Source of the DNA: Chloroflexota bacterium | GTDB lineage: Bacteria > Chloroflexota > Anaerolineae > Aggregatilineales > Phototrophicaceae | Assembly: GCA_009840575.1 (NCBI GenBank) | Contig: VXNO01000091.1 | Coordinates: 1 to 51,418 of the forward strand | Length of the DNA stretch: 51,418 bases | Direction: 5' to 3' | In this document: piece after piece, positions 8,745-18,171 of the stretch | Layout: every line of letters begins with the position of its first letter | How positions within the stretch are numbered: the first letter of the stretch is position 1 | Made by a program: the position numbers and the translations under genes | The notes under the pieces: generated by a model | Seen by the model: only the letters and a program-made list of their open reading frames with translations | Database searches by the model: none | What the model was told of the DNA's origin: nothing

Positions 8745-9056
8745 CTAGGGAATAAAGCCGAACCAGCGACAGAAATTGGTCGGGTGCGCGGCGCAGCTAC
8801 TCGGCGCGTCAATCAACAGGAAGGCGATGCCAGCGCAGGCAGCCAACGCGAGTATCGCCAGCGCGCAGCCCAGCCAGGCACCCGGGCCTGCCTGTAGAAA
8901 GTCCACCAACGCGCCCAGGATGCCCAGCAGCAGATCGATGATGCCGCTGAGCGCTTGCAGCAGGAAACCAACTACTAACAGCGCCCCGCACAACAAAGCG
9001 CAGCCCACAGCGATAAGTGGCAATTGCGCCGGGTCGATCATCGGCAGCAAATCCAT
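8745..9056 (-). CDS. small membrane protein, unknown
   Basis: 103 residues with two or three hydrophobic segments (about 15-40 and 65-90) and no motif I recognise. The ATG at 9056 is preceded by AGGAG at a seven-base spacing and lies two bases after the stop of the upstream gene. It looks like the last gene of a Nudix-membrane-membrane transcript. It could be a channel-like or assembly protein; no function can be read from the sequence. Confidence 0.6.
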   Translation of the reverse strand: MDLLPMIDPAQLPLIAVGCALLCGALLVVGFLLQALSGIIDLLLGILGALVDFLQAGPGAWLGCALAILALAACAGIAFLLIDAPSSCAAHPTNFCRWFGFIP

Positions 9057-9058
9057 GC

Positions 9059-9472
9059 TCAGGCTCCTGGGGGCTGGCAGGTGCCGGCGCTGGTATCGTG
9101 CAGCAGCCAGCTCTCGTCCGCGCCGCGCGCATAACAATCACAATAGCGCGCATTTTGGTCGCCGCCGCTGGATTGCCACAAGACAAAGCGCACCGCCGTC
9201 TCCACGCACAAGGCTGGCTGGCTGGCAACCACAGCCGACGTCTCGATGCGCAAGCCGCGTTCCCGCTCTTCGCTGACCAACGATATCAGCAGCAGCGGGT
9301 GGGCATGCGGCTGGGGAATATCCCGGTGTTGCAGGCGGATCTCGCCGTTGGCCGCCAGGTAGAACAATCCACAGGGCAATAGCAGCAGCGCAAACCAGGC
9401 AATCAATAGCAGCAAGCAACCCAGCCGCTGCAGCGGGTTAGGGCGCGCGGGCGCGTCAGGCTTCGTCATCAT
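9059..9472 (-). CDS. membrane-anchored small protein with Cys-containing outer domain, unknown
   Basis: 137 residues. One transmembrane helix (about 17-41, CLLLLIAWFALLLLPCGLFY) is followed by an approximately 95-residue soluble part with four cysteines, including CDC, probably outside the membrane. The start overlaps the 3' end of the Nudix gene by 17 bases (14 if the second ATG at 9469 is used), so the two are probably co-translated. I do not recognise the family. Confidence 0.6.
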   Translation of the reverse strand: MMTKPDAPARPNPLQRLGCLLLLIAWFALLLLPCGLFYLAANGEIRLQHRDIPQPHAHPLLLISLVSEERERGLRIETSAVVASQPALCVETAVRFVLWQSSGGDQNARYCDCYARGADESWLLHDTSAGTCQPPGA

Positions 9473-9974
9473 AGCGCATCACAACGCGGTCGGTCTCATC
9501 ATAGCTGACATGCACGTTCAGGGGCGGGTCGTCGTTGCGCATCGTCAACAGGCGCGGCAGCAGCCCGGGCAGATCATCCACGAGGTCAAGCGCCCCCAGT
9601 CGCTCGCGCGGGATCCATTCCAACTTGCCTTCGTCTCCATCACACCGCACTGCGCGCCCCGCACTGATGGCAGTATACACAAAGAGCAGGATGCCCGTTT
9701 GCGCGCCGGTGTCGATATTGTGGATGCTGCGCAGGCGCAAGGAGTTTACTTTTAAGCCGCTTTCTTCGCGGACTTCGCGCAGCGCCCCAGCCGCCGGGCT
9801 TTCGCCGCGTTCCAGATGCCCGCCCAGCCCGTTGTATTGATTGGGAAAAACCCGTCTATGCGGCGCGCGCTTCATCATCAGCACAGCGTCATCATGCAGC
9901 ACAAAGACCAAAGTGCGCGGCATGACCAGCCAGCGCCCGCTTGTTGCTTCTGCGCCTTGCTCTTGCGCCCCCAT
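9456..9974 (-). CDS. Nudix hydrolase, 8-oxo-dGTP diphosphatase-like
   Basis: 172 residues. The Nudix box is complete: G-H-L-E-R-G-E, seven residues, R-E-V-R-E-E-S-G-L, which binds magnesium and cleaves nucleoside-diphosphate-X bonds. The N-terminal strand LVFVLHDDAVLMMKR and NQYNGLGGHLERG resemble MutT-type enzymes of the 8-oxo-dGTP group. GGAGG five bases upstream supports the ATG at 9974; MPRTL 17 residues later is an alternative. First gene of a three-gene minus-strand run and divergent from the serine-kinase-like gene. The exact substrate cannot be told. Confidence 0.88.
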   Translation of the reverse strand: MGAQEQGAEATSGRWLVMPRTLVFVLHDDAVLMMKRAPHRRVFPNQYNGLGGHLERGESPAAGALREVREESGLKVNSLRLRSIHNIDTGAQTGILLFVYTAISAGRAVRCDGDEGKLEWIPRERLGALDLVDDLPGLLPRLLTMRNDDPPLNVHVSYDETDRVVMRYDDEA

Positions 9975-10062
9975 AAGCGCCTCCTCGCCGACAGTGCCGA
10001 TTGCCGCCGCGCCCGCTTCGTGCTAGGCTAGGCGCTTCATTGCTAGTGTACTGGTTCAGGCT

Positions 10063-10881
10063 GTGATTGCGAATCCACATAACGTGCCGCCGCCCGATTT
10101 GCGCATCGTCGACATACACGCGGTGCTGCCCCATGAAAGCAGCGATATCCAACGTTCGGGTCCTTTAATAGCGCGCCTGCAAGAGGCTGAATTCTTCACC
10201 AACCCGCCTTTGGTCGCGCCGGCGGGGGATGGCAAGTTCGTGCTGATGGACGGCTCCAACCGCCATGCGTCTTTGAAAGCGCTGGGCTTCCCGCATATCC
10301 TTGTGCAGGTCGTCGCCTACAACAGCGGCTTGGTTGAGCTGGGCTTGTGGCAGCACATCGTAGCCGATTGGGACGCGCAAAGCCTGCGGCGCGAGTTGGA
10401 GAATCTGCCCGGCATAGGCATAAGCGATTGCCAAGACGCCGCGGCGATTGCCAGCTTCGACCTGCGCGATGGCGATTGTTTTGGCATCCGCGCCCCTGCT
10501 GATAGCCTGCGCGAGCGCAATGCCGCCTTGCGAGCGGTGGTGGAAGCCTATCACAGCCGCGCCACGTTGTATCGCAGCCCCTTGACCGATGCAAAGCAAC
10601 TATGGACACTTTTCCCGACCGGGGTGGCGCTGGTCACTTTCCCGATATATCAGCCGCAGGAAATCATCGCCGCCGCCTTGGACCATGCCTACCTGCCGCC
10701 GGGCGTCAGTCGGCACATCATCCAGGGACGGGCGCTGAACCTGCGCTACCCCATGCAGCGCCTGCGCGTCGACCAGCCGCTGCAATCGAAAAATCGGCAG
10801 CTTGCGGGCTGGCTGCAAGCGCAATTCGCTCAACGCGCGGCGCGCTATTATGCCGAAGCCACTTACCAGTTTGATGAGTGA
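10063..10881 (+). CDS. ParB/sulfiredoxin-fold free serine kinase, SbnI/SerK-like
   Basis: 272 residues from a GTG start. The N-terminal ParB-like domain has VDIHAVLPHE with E25 at the position of the catalytic glutamate known in SbnI/SerK, and MDGSNRHASLKALGF (62-76), which parallels the IDG-x-HR-x-x-SLKALG segment of SbnI. The C-terminal half also follows SbnI, with QPQEII, LPPGVSRH and QGRALNLRYP. SbnI and SerK phosphorylate free L-serine to O-phosphoserine. The protein lacks a DNA-binding domain, so a plasmid-partition role is unlikely. It heads a five-gene run with gaps of 2-8 bases. Activity is inferred from family resemblance. Confidence 0.8.
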   Translation: MIANPHNVPPPDLRIVDIHAVLPHESSDIQRSGPLIARLQEAEFFTNPPLVAPAGDGKFVLMDGSNRHASLKALGFPHILVQVVAYNSGLVELGLWQHIVADWDAQSLRRELENLPGIGISDCQDAAAIASFDLRDGDCFGIRAPADSLRERNAALRAVVEAYHSRATLYRSPLTDAKQLWTLFPTGVALVTFPIYQPQEIIAAALDHAYLPPGVSRHIIQGRALNLRYPMQRLRVDQPLQSKNRQLAGWLQAQFAQRAARYYAEATYQFDE

Positions 10882-10887
10882 GGCGGC

Positions 10888-11331
10888 ATGACCCAAAGCG
10901 CTGAAGAGGCGCTGCGCGAGGCGACGCTGGTTAGCGATGGCTGCCTTTATCGTTTGCTGCAACTGTCGCCAAAGGCGATTACCCTGGCGGCTGGCGTCCT
11001 GGCAGAAGCCGCCAGCCCTTTCAGCGCGCTGCTGGTGGACAAAGACGAAGTTACGCTGCTGCTGCCTGATGAGGCTTGCCAGGAATTCGCGCGCCGCTTG
11101 CGTCATGCGGCCATCAGCGACGAGGCTTATCGACTGATTACCATTGACATTGAGTTGGATTCCGCGCTGGTCGGCTTCATGGCGCTGCTGAGCGGGGCAT
11201 TGGCGGAGGCAGGCATCCCCATCTTGACCTATGCGGCTTTCTCGCGCGATCATATCGTCGTGCGCGCCCATGATTTTGAGGCGGCGATGCGCGCGCTCCG
11301 CCAGTTGCAACAGAAGGCGCAAGGAAGCTGA
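10888..11331 (+). CDS. ACT-domain protein, probable amino-acid sensor
   Basis: 147 residues, the size of CASTOR-like double-ACT proteins. The C-terminal ACT unit is recognisable: LVGFMALLSGALAEAGIPIL followed by FSRDHIVVRAHDFEAAMRAL. ACT domains bind amino acids and regulate partner enzymes. It begins six bases after the serine-kinase-like gene, so a role in sensing serine, phosphoserine or cysteine for that enzyme is a reasonable inference. No catalytic domain is present. Confidence 0.75.
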   Translation: MTQSAEEALREATLVSDGCLYRLLQLSPKAITLAAGVLAEAASPFSALLVDKDEVTLLLPDEACQEFARRLRHAAISDEAYRLITIDIELDSALVGFMALLSGALAEAGIPILTYAAFSRDHIVVRAHDFEAAMRALRQLQQKAQGS

Positions 11332-11334
11332 AGT

Positions 11335-11697
11335 ATGGAAATCAACCTGTTCAACGACCCCAGCCAGGTGCCGCAGCCGCGCCACAAACTCAAGATCGAG
11401 AGCTTCCGCGCCAGCCCCTATGTCGACCGCTTCCGCGTCAAGGTCAATTTGTCCATCACGCCCTTCCAGGAGCGGCCCAACCTGGTCATCACGGCGCGCC
11501 GCAGCGATGGCTTGCTGGTCAGCGACCTGGATGTCATCGCCACCATGCACTTCCATAATGAATTTACCATGCACATCCGCGGGCTGGATGACCCGACTGG
11601 CGATTATACCTTGCGCGCTGAGCTCTACTTCGAGACGCGCAACCCGCCGCAAGACGCGCTGGAAGTCCATTTCAACATCCCGCCCGAAGACAGGTAG
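11335..11697 (+). CDS. conserved-looking beta-rich protein of unknown function
   Basis: 120 residues with no hydrophobic segment or cysteine. The alternating pattern (FRVKVNLSIT, NLVITARR, FTMHIRGL, YTLRAELYFETR) predicts a small beta sandwich. I recognise no family. It has no C-terminal Gly-Gly, so it is not an obvious ubiquitin-like substrate of the JAMM peptidase encoded eight bases downstream. AGGAAG upstream supports the ATG. Its place between the ACT and JAMM genes suggests a partner or substrate role. Confidence 0.65.
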   Translation: MEINLFNDPSQVPQPRHKLKIESFRASPYVDRFRVKVNLSITPFQERPNLVITARRSDGLLVSDLDVIATMHFHNEFTMHIRGLDDPTGDYTLRAELYFETRNPPQDALEVHFNIPPEDR

Positions 11698-11705
11698 GCG
11701 AGCCT

Positions 11706-12230
11706 ATGCGCATCACATACGCTGCCGCGAGAAACATCGCTGAGCAGGCAGTTGAGCAAGCGCCGCGAGAGGCTTGTGGCTTGCTGGCTGGCAAAGGCGG
11801 GCTTATCTCGCTGGCCTTGCCGGTCGCCAATGCCGCCGCCCAGCCCGAAGCAGCGTTCAGGCTAGCGCCCACTGAGCAGTTACGACAACTGAAGCGGATA
11901 GACGCGCTGGGGCTGGATTGCCTGGGCGCGTATCATTCGCACCCGAAGACGCCGCCTATCCCCTCGCCAGCGGATCTAGCCGGCGCAGGCGATACTGGCC
12001 TCTTGCAGTTGATTGTCTCGCTGGCGAGCCCCAAACCACGCTTAAAATTGTGGCGGATTGATGGTGCCTCCGCACTGCCGCTGGAACTGGACTTTGCCGG
12101 CGCGCCCAGTAGCGATGGTGAAGCTGGCGAGCTGACGCAAAAGCAGCAACTGATCATGCTGGCGGCTGGCGCGTTAAGCCTGCTGGCATTATTGGTCATC
12201 GCCATAACGCTGCTGCCGCCAGTGTCATAA
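11706..12230 (+). CDS. JAMM (MPN/Mov34) metallopeptidase with C-terminal membrane anchor
   Basis: 174 residues. All JAMM residues are present: E22 (REACGLL), H77 and H79 (YHSHP), S87 and D90, in the exact H-S-H-x7-S-x-x-D spacing. Such enzymes use zinc to hydrolyse isopeptide bonds; bacterial M67 members include Mec of mycobacteria, which frees cysteine from the sulfur carrier CysO. After the catalytic domain (to about 130) a polar linker leads to a hydrophobic helix at about 149-170, which is unusual and suggests tail anchoring with the active site in the cytoplasm. No E1- or ubiquitin-like gene is visible nearby. Confidence 0.88.
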   Translation: MRITYAAARNIAEQAVEQAPREACGLLAGKGGLISLALPVANAAAQPEAAFRLAPTEQLRQLKRIDALGLDCLGAYHSHPKTPPIPSPADLAGAGDTGLLQLIVSLASPKPRLKLWRIDGASALPLELDFAGAPSSDGEAGELTQKQQLIMLAAGALSLLALLVIAITLLPPVS

Positions 12231-12232
12231 AC

Positions 12233-12751
12233 ATGTCCGACAGCATTATCGGCATAACGATTGCGCAAGTAGCGCTGCTGGCTGGCATCACATTTGTCGA
12301 TTTCCAGCGGCGCGTCATTCATCCAGGTTTATTGATAGCCTTGGCAGGTATTTCACTTTTTGGCATCCTCACCAACAATCACCCCGCTGCGCAGTCGGCA
12401 GGCGTCGGCGCGCTCACCGCTGGACTGGCATTTAGCCTGGTCTATCTAGGCGGCAAGCTATTCGGCAAGCGCAGGGCTGTACCAGCGGGCGCAGTCGTCT
12501 TTGGGCGGGGGGATGTCTGGCTGGGGGCGGTCTGCGGGTTGGCGGTGGGTTTTCCTGGCGCGCTGCTTGTGGCGCTGCTGGCTCTGTGCTTGGGTGGGCT
12601 AAGCGCCGGCATCTATTTGGCGTTTACAAGCTGGAGAGGCAATGCCTATCAGCCCTTCACCGTGCTGCCTTATGCGCATAACCTCGCGGGTGCCACTTGC
12701 CTGGCGCTGCTGTTTCCTACGCAAGTCGCGCAGGTTTTCGCCGCTATGTAA
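12233..12751 (+). CDS. A24-type (prepilin peptidase domain) membrane aspartyl protease
   Basis: 172 residues with about six hydrophobic helices. The two catalytic aspartates of A24 proteases are present: D23 in VDFQRRVIHP and D94 in the GRGDVWLG (GxGD) motif. The protein consists of the peptidase part only; the N-terminal zinc/methylase domain of PilD is missing, as in TadV/CpaA-type enzymes. No pilin or secretion genes occur in the window. It lies two bases after the JAMM gene. Its stop abuts that of the convergent mnmA. Confidence 0.8.
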   Translation: MSDSIIGITIAQVALLAGITFVDFQRRVIHPGLLIALAGISLFGILTNNHPAAQSAGVGALTAGLAFSLVYLGGKLFGKRRAVPAGAVVFGRGDVWLGAVCGLAVGFPGALLVALLALCLGGLSAGIYLAFTSWRGNAYQPFTVLPYAHNLAGATCLALLFPTQVAQVFAAM

Positions 12752-13849
12752 TTATGGTTCGTCTGCGAACTTGGCGATGATGCCGCCGCCCAGGCAGATA
12801 TCATCAGCATAAATCACAGCCGCCTGCCCCGGCGTGATGTCACGCTGCGGCTCGTCAAAGCGCGCTTCGAAACTATCGGCGCTGGGCGCGAGTACCTCGG
12901 CTGGCTGCGGTTGGGCGCGGTAACGAATCTTGACTTGGGCGCGGAATTGCGAGTCGGGTGGCGCGCCACTGACCCAGTTGACGCCTTCAGCAGTGAGAAA
13001 GTCGCGCCCTAGTTGGTCGCGCGTGCCTACGATTAAGGCATTGCGCAGCGGATTGGTCGCCAGCACATACAGCGGCTCGCGATAGGACAGCCCCAGGCCT
13101 TTGCGCTGCCCGATTGTGTAATTCGCCAGCCCGCCGTGCTCGCCCAGCATATTGCCAGTTGTCGTCATGATGGGTCCCGCTCGCATGACATCCGGCGCGT
13201 GCAGCCGCAGAAAGTCGCGGTAGTCGCCCTGCCCCAAGAAACACAAATCCTGGCTGTCTTGCCGCCCGGCTACATCCAAGCCCAGCTCCGCCGCCAGCGC
13301 TCGCACCTGCGCTTTGGGATAGCCACCGACCGGGAACATGGCGCGTGAAAGCTGCGCTTGCCCGAGCACACTGAGCACATAGCTCTGGTCTTTATTATCA
13401 TCCCGCCCGCGTCGAAGCTGCCAGCCGCCAGCCGCATCCCGCGTGATGCGCGCATAATGACCGGTCGCCAGGTAGTCGGCATCCAGCGCCAAGGCATGGT
13501 TTAGCAGCCACTCAAAGCGGATACGCCGATTGCATTCCAGGCAGGGGTTGGGGGTATCGCCACTACGATGACCGGCGATGAAAGCCTGCACGACTGTGCC
13601 ACGAAAGACATCTTGCGTATCCAGCACAAAAAAAGGGATGCCGAGCTGGTCGGCGATGCGGCGGGCGTCGCTCATCTGCGTCGGCGTGCAGCAGCGATTA
13701 TGCGCCGCGCCACCCATAGCCGGCTCCGACCACAGGCGCATCATCATGCCGACCACATCATAACCAGCGCGCGCCAGCAGCGCCGCGGCAACGGAGCTAT
13801 CCACGCCGCCGCTCATAGCGACGACAACGCGCTGGGTTCGCTTGTTCAT
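12752..13849 (-). CDS. mnmA: tRNA 2-thiouridylase MnmA
   Basis: 365 residues. Adenylates and thiolates U34 of Lys, Glu and Gln tRNAs with sulfur from a cysteine desulfurase. The PP-loop is SGGVDS (13-18); the catalytic cysteines are C103 (NPCLEC) and C203 (SQDLCFLG). YTIGQRKGLGL and the C-terminal beta-barrel segment ITPGQAAVIY are typical. The ATG at 13849 gives MNKRTQRVVVAMSGG; an upstream in-frame start would run through an intergenic repeat. The purine-rich end of that repeat lies directly before the ATG and is the only Shine-Dalgarno-like sequence. It follows the cysteine desulfurase gene by 83 bases. Confidence 0.96.
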   Translation of the reverse strand: MNKRTQRVVVAMSGGVDSSVAAALLARAGYDVVGMMMRLWSEPAMGGAAHNRCCTPTQMSDARRIADQLGIPFFVLDTQDVFRGTVVQAFIAGHRSGDTPNPCLECNRRIRFEWLLNHALALDADYLATGHYARITRDAAGGWQLRRGRDDNKDQSYVLSVLGQAQLSRAMFPVGGYPKAQVRALAAELGLDVAGRQDSQDLCFLGQGDYRDFLRLHAPDVMRAGPIMTTTGNMLGEHGGLANYTIGQRKGLGLSYREPLYVLATNPLRNALIVGTRDQLGRDFLTAEGVNWVSGAPPDSQFRAQVKIRYRAQPQPAEVLAPSADSFEARFDEPQRDITPGQAAVIYADDICLGGGIIAKFADEP

Positions 13850-13882
13850 CCCCCTCAGTCCCCCCGATGAGTCAGGGAGAGG
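13850..13882 (+). repeat. C-rich intergenic palindromic repeat, copy 1
   Basis: CCCCTCAGTCCCCCC, GATGAG, TCAGGGAGAGG: a C-rich arm followed by a G-rich arm, like the copies at 30638-30683 and around 43541-43668 and a half copy at 51370-51386. It lies directly upstream of the mnmA start. Confidence 0.55.
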
Positions 13883-13932
13883 CAACCCTCGCTGCACATG
13901 GAATTCACTTCTCTCGACTACTCTGTTGATCG

Positions 13933-15159
13933 TCAAACAATGTCGGCGGCGGATTTGGCGCTGGACTGGCGGCCATTGGCTCGGAATGATTCTTGTGGGT
14001 AGAGCTTGCGCAGCTTCTTGGCTGCCTCCGCCAGGGCATCCACCACATAGTCAATATCGGCGGTTGTCGTGCCAGTGCCCACCGACAGCCGCAGCCCGCA
14101 TTTTGCCGCCGCGGGCGAATAACCCGCCGCCAGCAGAATCTCCGATGGCGCGGGGTCGCCTACCTTGCAGGCGGAGCCGCTGCTGGCGGATATGCCCCAC
14201 ATATCCAGGTGCATCAGCAAGGCGTTGGCATCAATGCCCGGCAGCACAAAACTGACGTGCGAGGGCAGCCGCTGGGTCGGGTGTCCGCTGAGTTCCGCCC
14301 CCGCGACCGCCCGCAAGACGCCAGCCACCAGCCGGTCGCGCAGCGCGGAGAAATGCGCGTTTCGCTCGGCTTGTTCGTCCTGCGCCAATTCCAGCGCTTT
14401 CGCCAAGCCAATGATGCCGGCGGTATTGTGCGTGCCGGCGCGCTGCCCTTGCTCATGCCCGCCGCCGGTCATGGCGCTGGCCAGCTCAATGCCATTGCGG
14501 ATATACAGCAGCCCGGCACCTTTGGGACCATAGAATTTGTGCGCCGACAAGCTAAGCATGTCCACGCCCAGCGCATCCACATCCAGCGTCAGTTGCCCGC
14601 CAGCCTGGACGGCATCAGTGTGAAATGGAAGGCCGTGTCGCCGCGCGCTGCGAGACAAACGCGCCAGATCGTTGACGCTGCCCAGTTCATTGTTGGCATA
14701 TATGACGCTAGCGACCGCCGCTCCCTGCTGGCATGCCCGCTCGAAGGCGGCTGCATCCACCAAGCCCGCGCGATCGACCGGCACGAACTCCGCTGTGAAG
14801 CCCATGAGCGAATCCAACTGGCGGATTGTATTCGTTACCGCGCTGTGTTCGACTGGCGTACTAATCAAGCGATTCGACTTGCCAAGCTGCCGCGAGCGCC
14901 AAGCCGCGCCGCGAATCGCCAGGTTGTCGCTCTCGCTGCCGCCAGCAGTGAAGACGATTTCAGAAGCCTGGCAGTGCAGGATTTCCGCAACCCGTTCGCG
15001 CGCTGCTTCGATTGCGCGTTCGGCAGCCCGTCCGAAATGATGCGCCGATGAAGAATTGCCGTAGACATCGCCGAAGAATGGCAGCATCGCCTCCAGCACG
15101 CGGGCGTCTAGCGGCGTGCTCGCTGAGTGATCCAGGTAAACCGAGTGACGTTCGCGCAT
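13933..15159 (-). CDS. cysteine desulfurase, NifS/IscS family
   Basis: 408 residues. A PLP enzyme that takes sulfur from cysteine to a persulfide for Fe-S clusters and tRNA thiolation. YLDHSASTPLD begins the fold; H105 (TPVEHSA) stacks on PLP, K208 (SAHKFYGPKG) forms the Schiff base, and C331 lies in the SSGSACKVGD active-site loop, as in the IscS/NifS group rather than SufS. A 25-residue polar tail follows the conserved C-terminus. It precedes mnmA, which suggests that it feeds thiolation. The operon promoter may include TAGAAT near 15215 (reverse strand). Confidence 0.94.
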   Translation of the reverse strand: MRERHSVYLDHSASTPLDARVLEAMLPFFGDVYGNSSSAHHFGRAAERAIEAARERVAEILHCQASEIVFTAGGSESDNLAIRGAAWRSRQLGKSNRLISTPVEHSAVTNTIRQLDSLMGFTAEFVPVDRAGLVDAAAFERACQQGAAVASVIYANNELGSVNDLARLSRSARRHGLPFHTDAVQAGGQLTLDVDALGVDMLSLSAHKFYGPKGAGLLYIRNGIELASAMTGGGHEQGQRAGTHNTAGIIGLAKALELAQDEQAERNAHFSALRDRLVAGVLRAVAGAELSGHPTQRLPSHVSFVLPGIDANALLMHLDMWGISASSGSACKVGDPAPSEILLAAGYSPAAAKCGLRLSVGTGTTTADIDYVVDALAEAAKKLRKLYPQESFRANGRQSSAKSAADIV

Positions 15160-15246
15160 GGCAAATTTTTGTCGAAGGTTAGTCCAGCCTTGGACTTGCC
15201 CCGCTATTCTACTGGATAGTGGCGGGGCGATTCAACCGGGGAGTCT

Positions 15247-16666
<1,420 letters not shown>

Positions 16667-16701
16667 AATTGCCTTGGTGGAAATAGGCAGACGGAGCGGC
16701 T

Positions 16702-18171
16702 GTGCAATTAAGCCTGTATAGCAAACATACCAAGATCGTCGCCACAATTGGTCCCGCTTCCTGCGAGCCTGGCGTCTTGCGCGCCATGATCCGCGCCGGC
16801 ATGAATGTGGCGCGCATCAACTTTTCGCATGGCGACCACCAGACACACGGGCGGACAATCGACCATATCCGCCGCATCGCCGCTGAAGAAGGCGCGGTTG
16901 TCGCCGTGCTATGCGATATCCAAGGACCCAAGATCCGCATCGGCGCGCTGCAAGAAGAGCCGCTCATGCTGGAAAATAGCGATCGCATCACGCTGACAGT
17001 AGATGATTGCATCGGCGCGCAGGGGCTTATCTCGCTGCCGCATCCTGAATTTGTGCGCGATATCACCGCCGGCACCACCTTGCTGCTGGACGACGGCAAC
17101 TTGCAGTTCCTAGTCACGGAGACCGATGGCAAGAATCTGCGCTGCGAAGTAGTGGTTGGCGGCGCGCTGAAATCCCGCAAAGGCGTTTCCGCGCCCAATG
17201 CCCGCTTGACGCTCTCGGCAATCACCAAAAAAGACCGCGCTGACATTAAGTTTGCTTTGTCAAAAGACTGTGACTACATCGCCATGTCTTTTGTGCGCAG
17301 CGCCAAGGATATTCATGAGCTAAAAGACTTGATGCAGGAAGCAGGCGCGCAGGTTTCTGTCATCGCCAAGATCGAAATGGGTGAAGCGCTGGAGAATATC
17401 GAAGCCATCATCGCCGTCTGTGATGGCATCATGGTGGCGCGCGGCGACCTGGGCATAGAGACGCCCGCCGAAGAAGTGCCCTTCCATCAGAAGCGCATCA
17501 TCAAGCTCTGCAATGACGCCGCCAAACCGGTCATCACGGCGACGCAAATGCTCGAATCGATGACGGAAAACCCCCGCCCCACCCGCGCTGAAGCCAGCGA
17601 TGTCTATAATGCGATTTTGGATGGCACCGACGCCATCATGCTCAGCGCCGAGAGCGCCAGCGGCAAGTACCCCGTGCGCGCTGTGGAAGTGATGAGCGAG
17701 ATCGCCAGCATCGCCGAGAAGAACCTGCCCTACCAAGGCGACGGCTTGCAACCCGCGCCGGTGCGACGGCAGCCCAGTGGCGAGCCCCGCGAAGAAATGT
17801 CCGACGCCATCAGCAAAGCCACCTCGGATATATCCGAAGTCATCAAGCCCAAAGCCATCGTTACGACGACCATGTCGGGTTATACCACGCGGCGAGTCGC
17901 CAAAGAACGTCCGCGCACGCCGATCTTGTGCATGACTCCCAGCGCGACTACACAAAGGCGCATGGCGCTGGTCTGGGGCGTAACCGCGCTGCAAATCCCC
18001 GAGTTCACCACCATCGACGAGATGATCCGCAATATCATCCGCGCGGCGCACGGCAAAGGCTTGGTGGTGGAAGGCGATCGGCTGGTGATTATCGCTGGCG
18101 TGCCTTTCGGCGTTGATGGCCAGACCAACCTCATCAAAATTCACATTGTCGGCGAAGCGGGCGAGATCTAG
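16702..18171 (+). CDS. pyk: pyruvate kinase
   Basis: 489 residues from a GTG start with GGAG five bases upstream. Transfers phosphate from phosphoenolpyruvate to ADP, taking the product of the enolase encoded next to it. KIVATIGPAS, NVARINFSHGDH, the catalytic-lysine segment VIAKIEMGEAL, MVARGDLGIE and ITATQMLESM are all present. The C-terminal allosteric domain (about 350-489) is present, including IVTTTMSGYTTRRVA, but there is no extra PEP-utiliser domain. Its stop abuts the stop of the convergent gene. Confidence 0.97.
   Translation: MQLSLYSKHTKIVATIGPASCEPGVLRAMIRAGMNVARINFSHGDHQTHGRTIDHIRRIAAEEGAVVAVLCDIQGPKIRIGALQEEPLMLENSDRITLTVDDCIGAQGLISLPHPEFVRDITAGTTLLLDDGNLQFLVTETDGKNLRCEVVVGGALKSRKGVSAPNARLTLSAITKKDRADIKFALSKDCDYIAMSFVRSAKDIHELKDLMQEAGAQVSVIAKIEMGEALENIEAIIAVCDGIMVARGDLGIETPAEEVPFHQKRIIKLCNDAAKPVITATQMLESMTENPRPTRAEASDVYNAILDGTDAIMLSAESASGKYPVRAVEVMSEIASIAEKNLPYQGDGLQPAPVRRQPSGEPREEMSDAISKATSDISEVIKPKAIVTTTMSGYTTRRVAKERPRTPILCMTPSATTQRRMALVWGVTALQIPEFTTIDEMIRNIIRAAHGKGLVVEGDRLVIIAGVPFGVDGQTNLIKIHIVGEAGEI

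Noticed and set aside
10063-10881. ParB partition protein
   Set aside because: The ParB-like fold is present but there is no helix-turn-helix or ParA partner, and the full-length pattern follows the serine kinases SbnI/SerK.
13993-15051. 352-codon plus-strand open frame opposite the cysteine desulfurase gene
   Set aside because: Antisense shadow; the minus-strand protein has every active-site residue.
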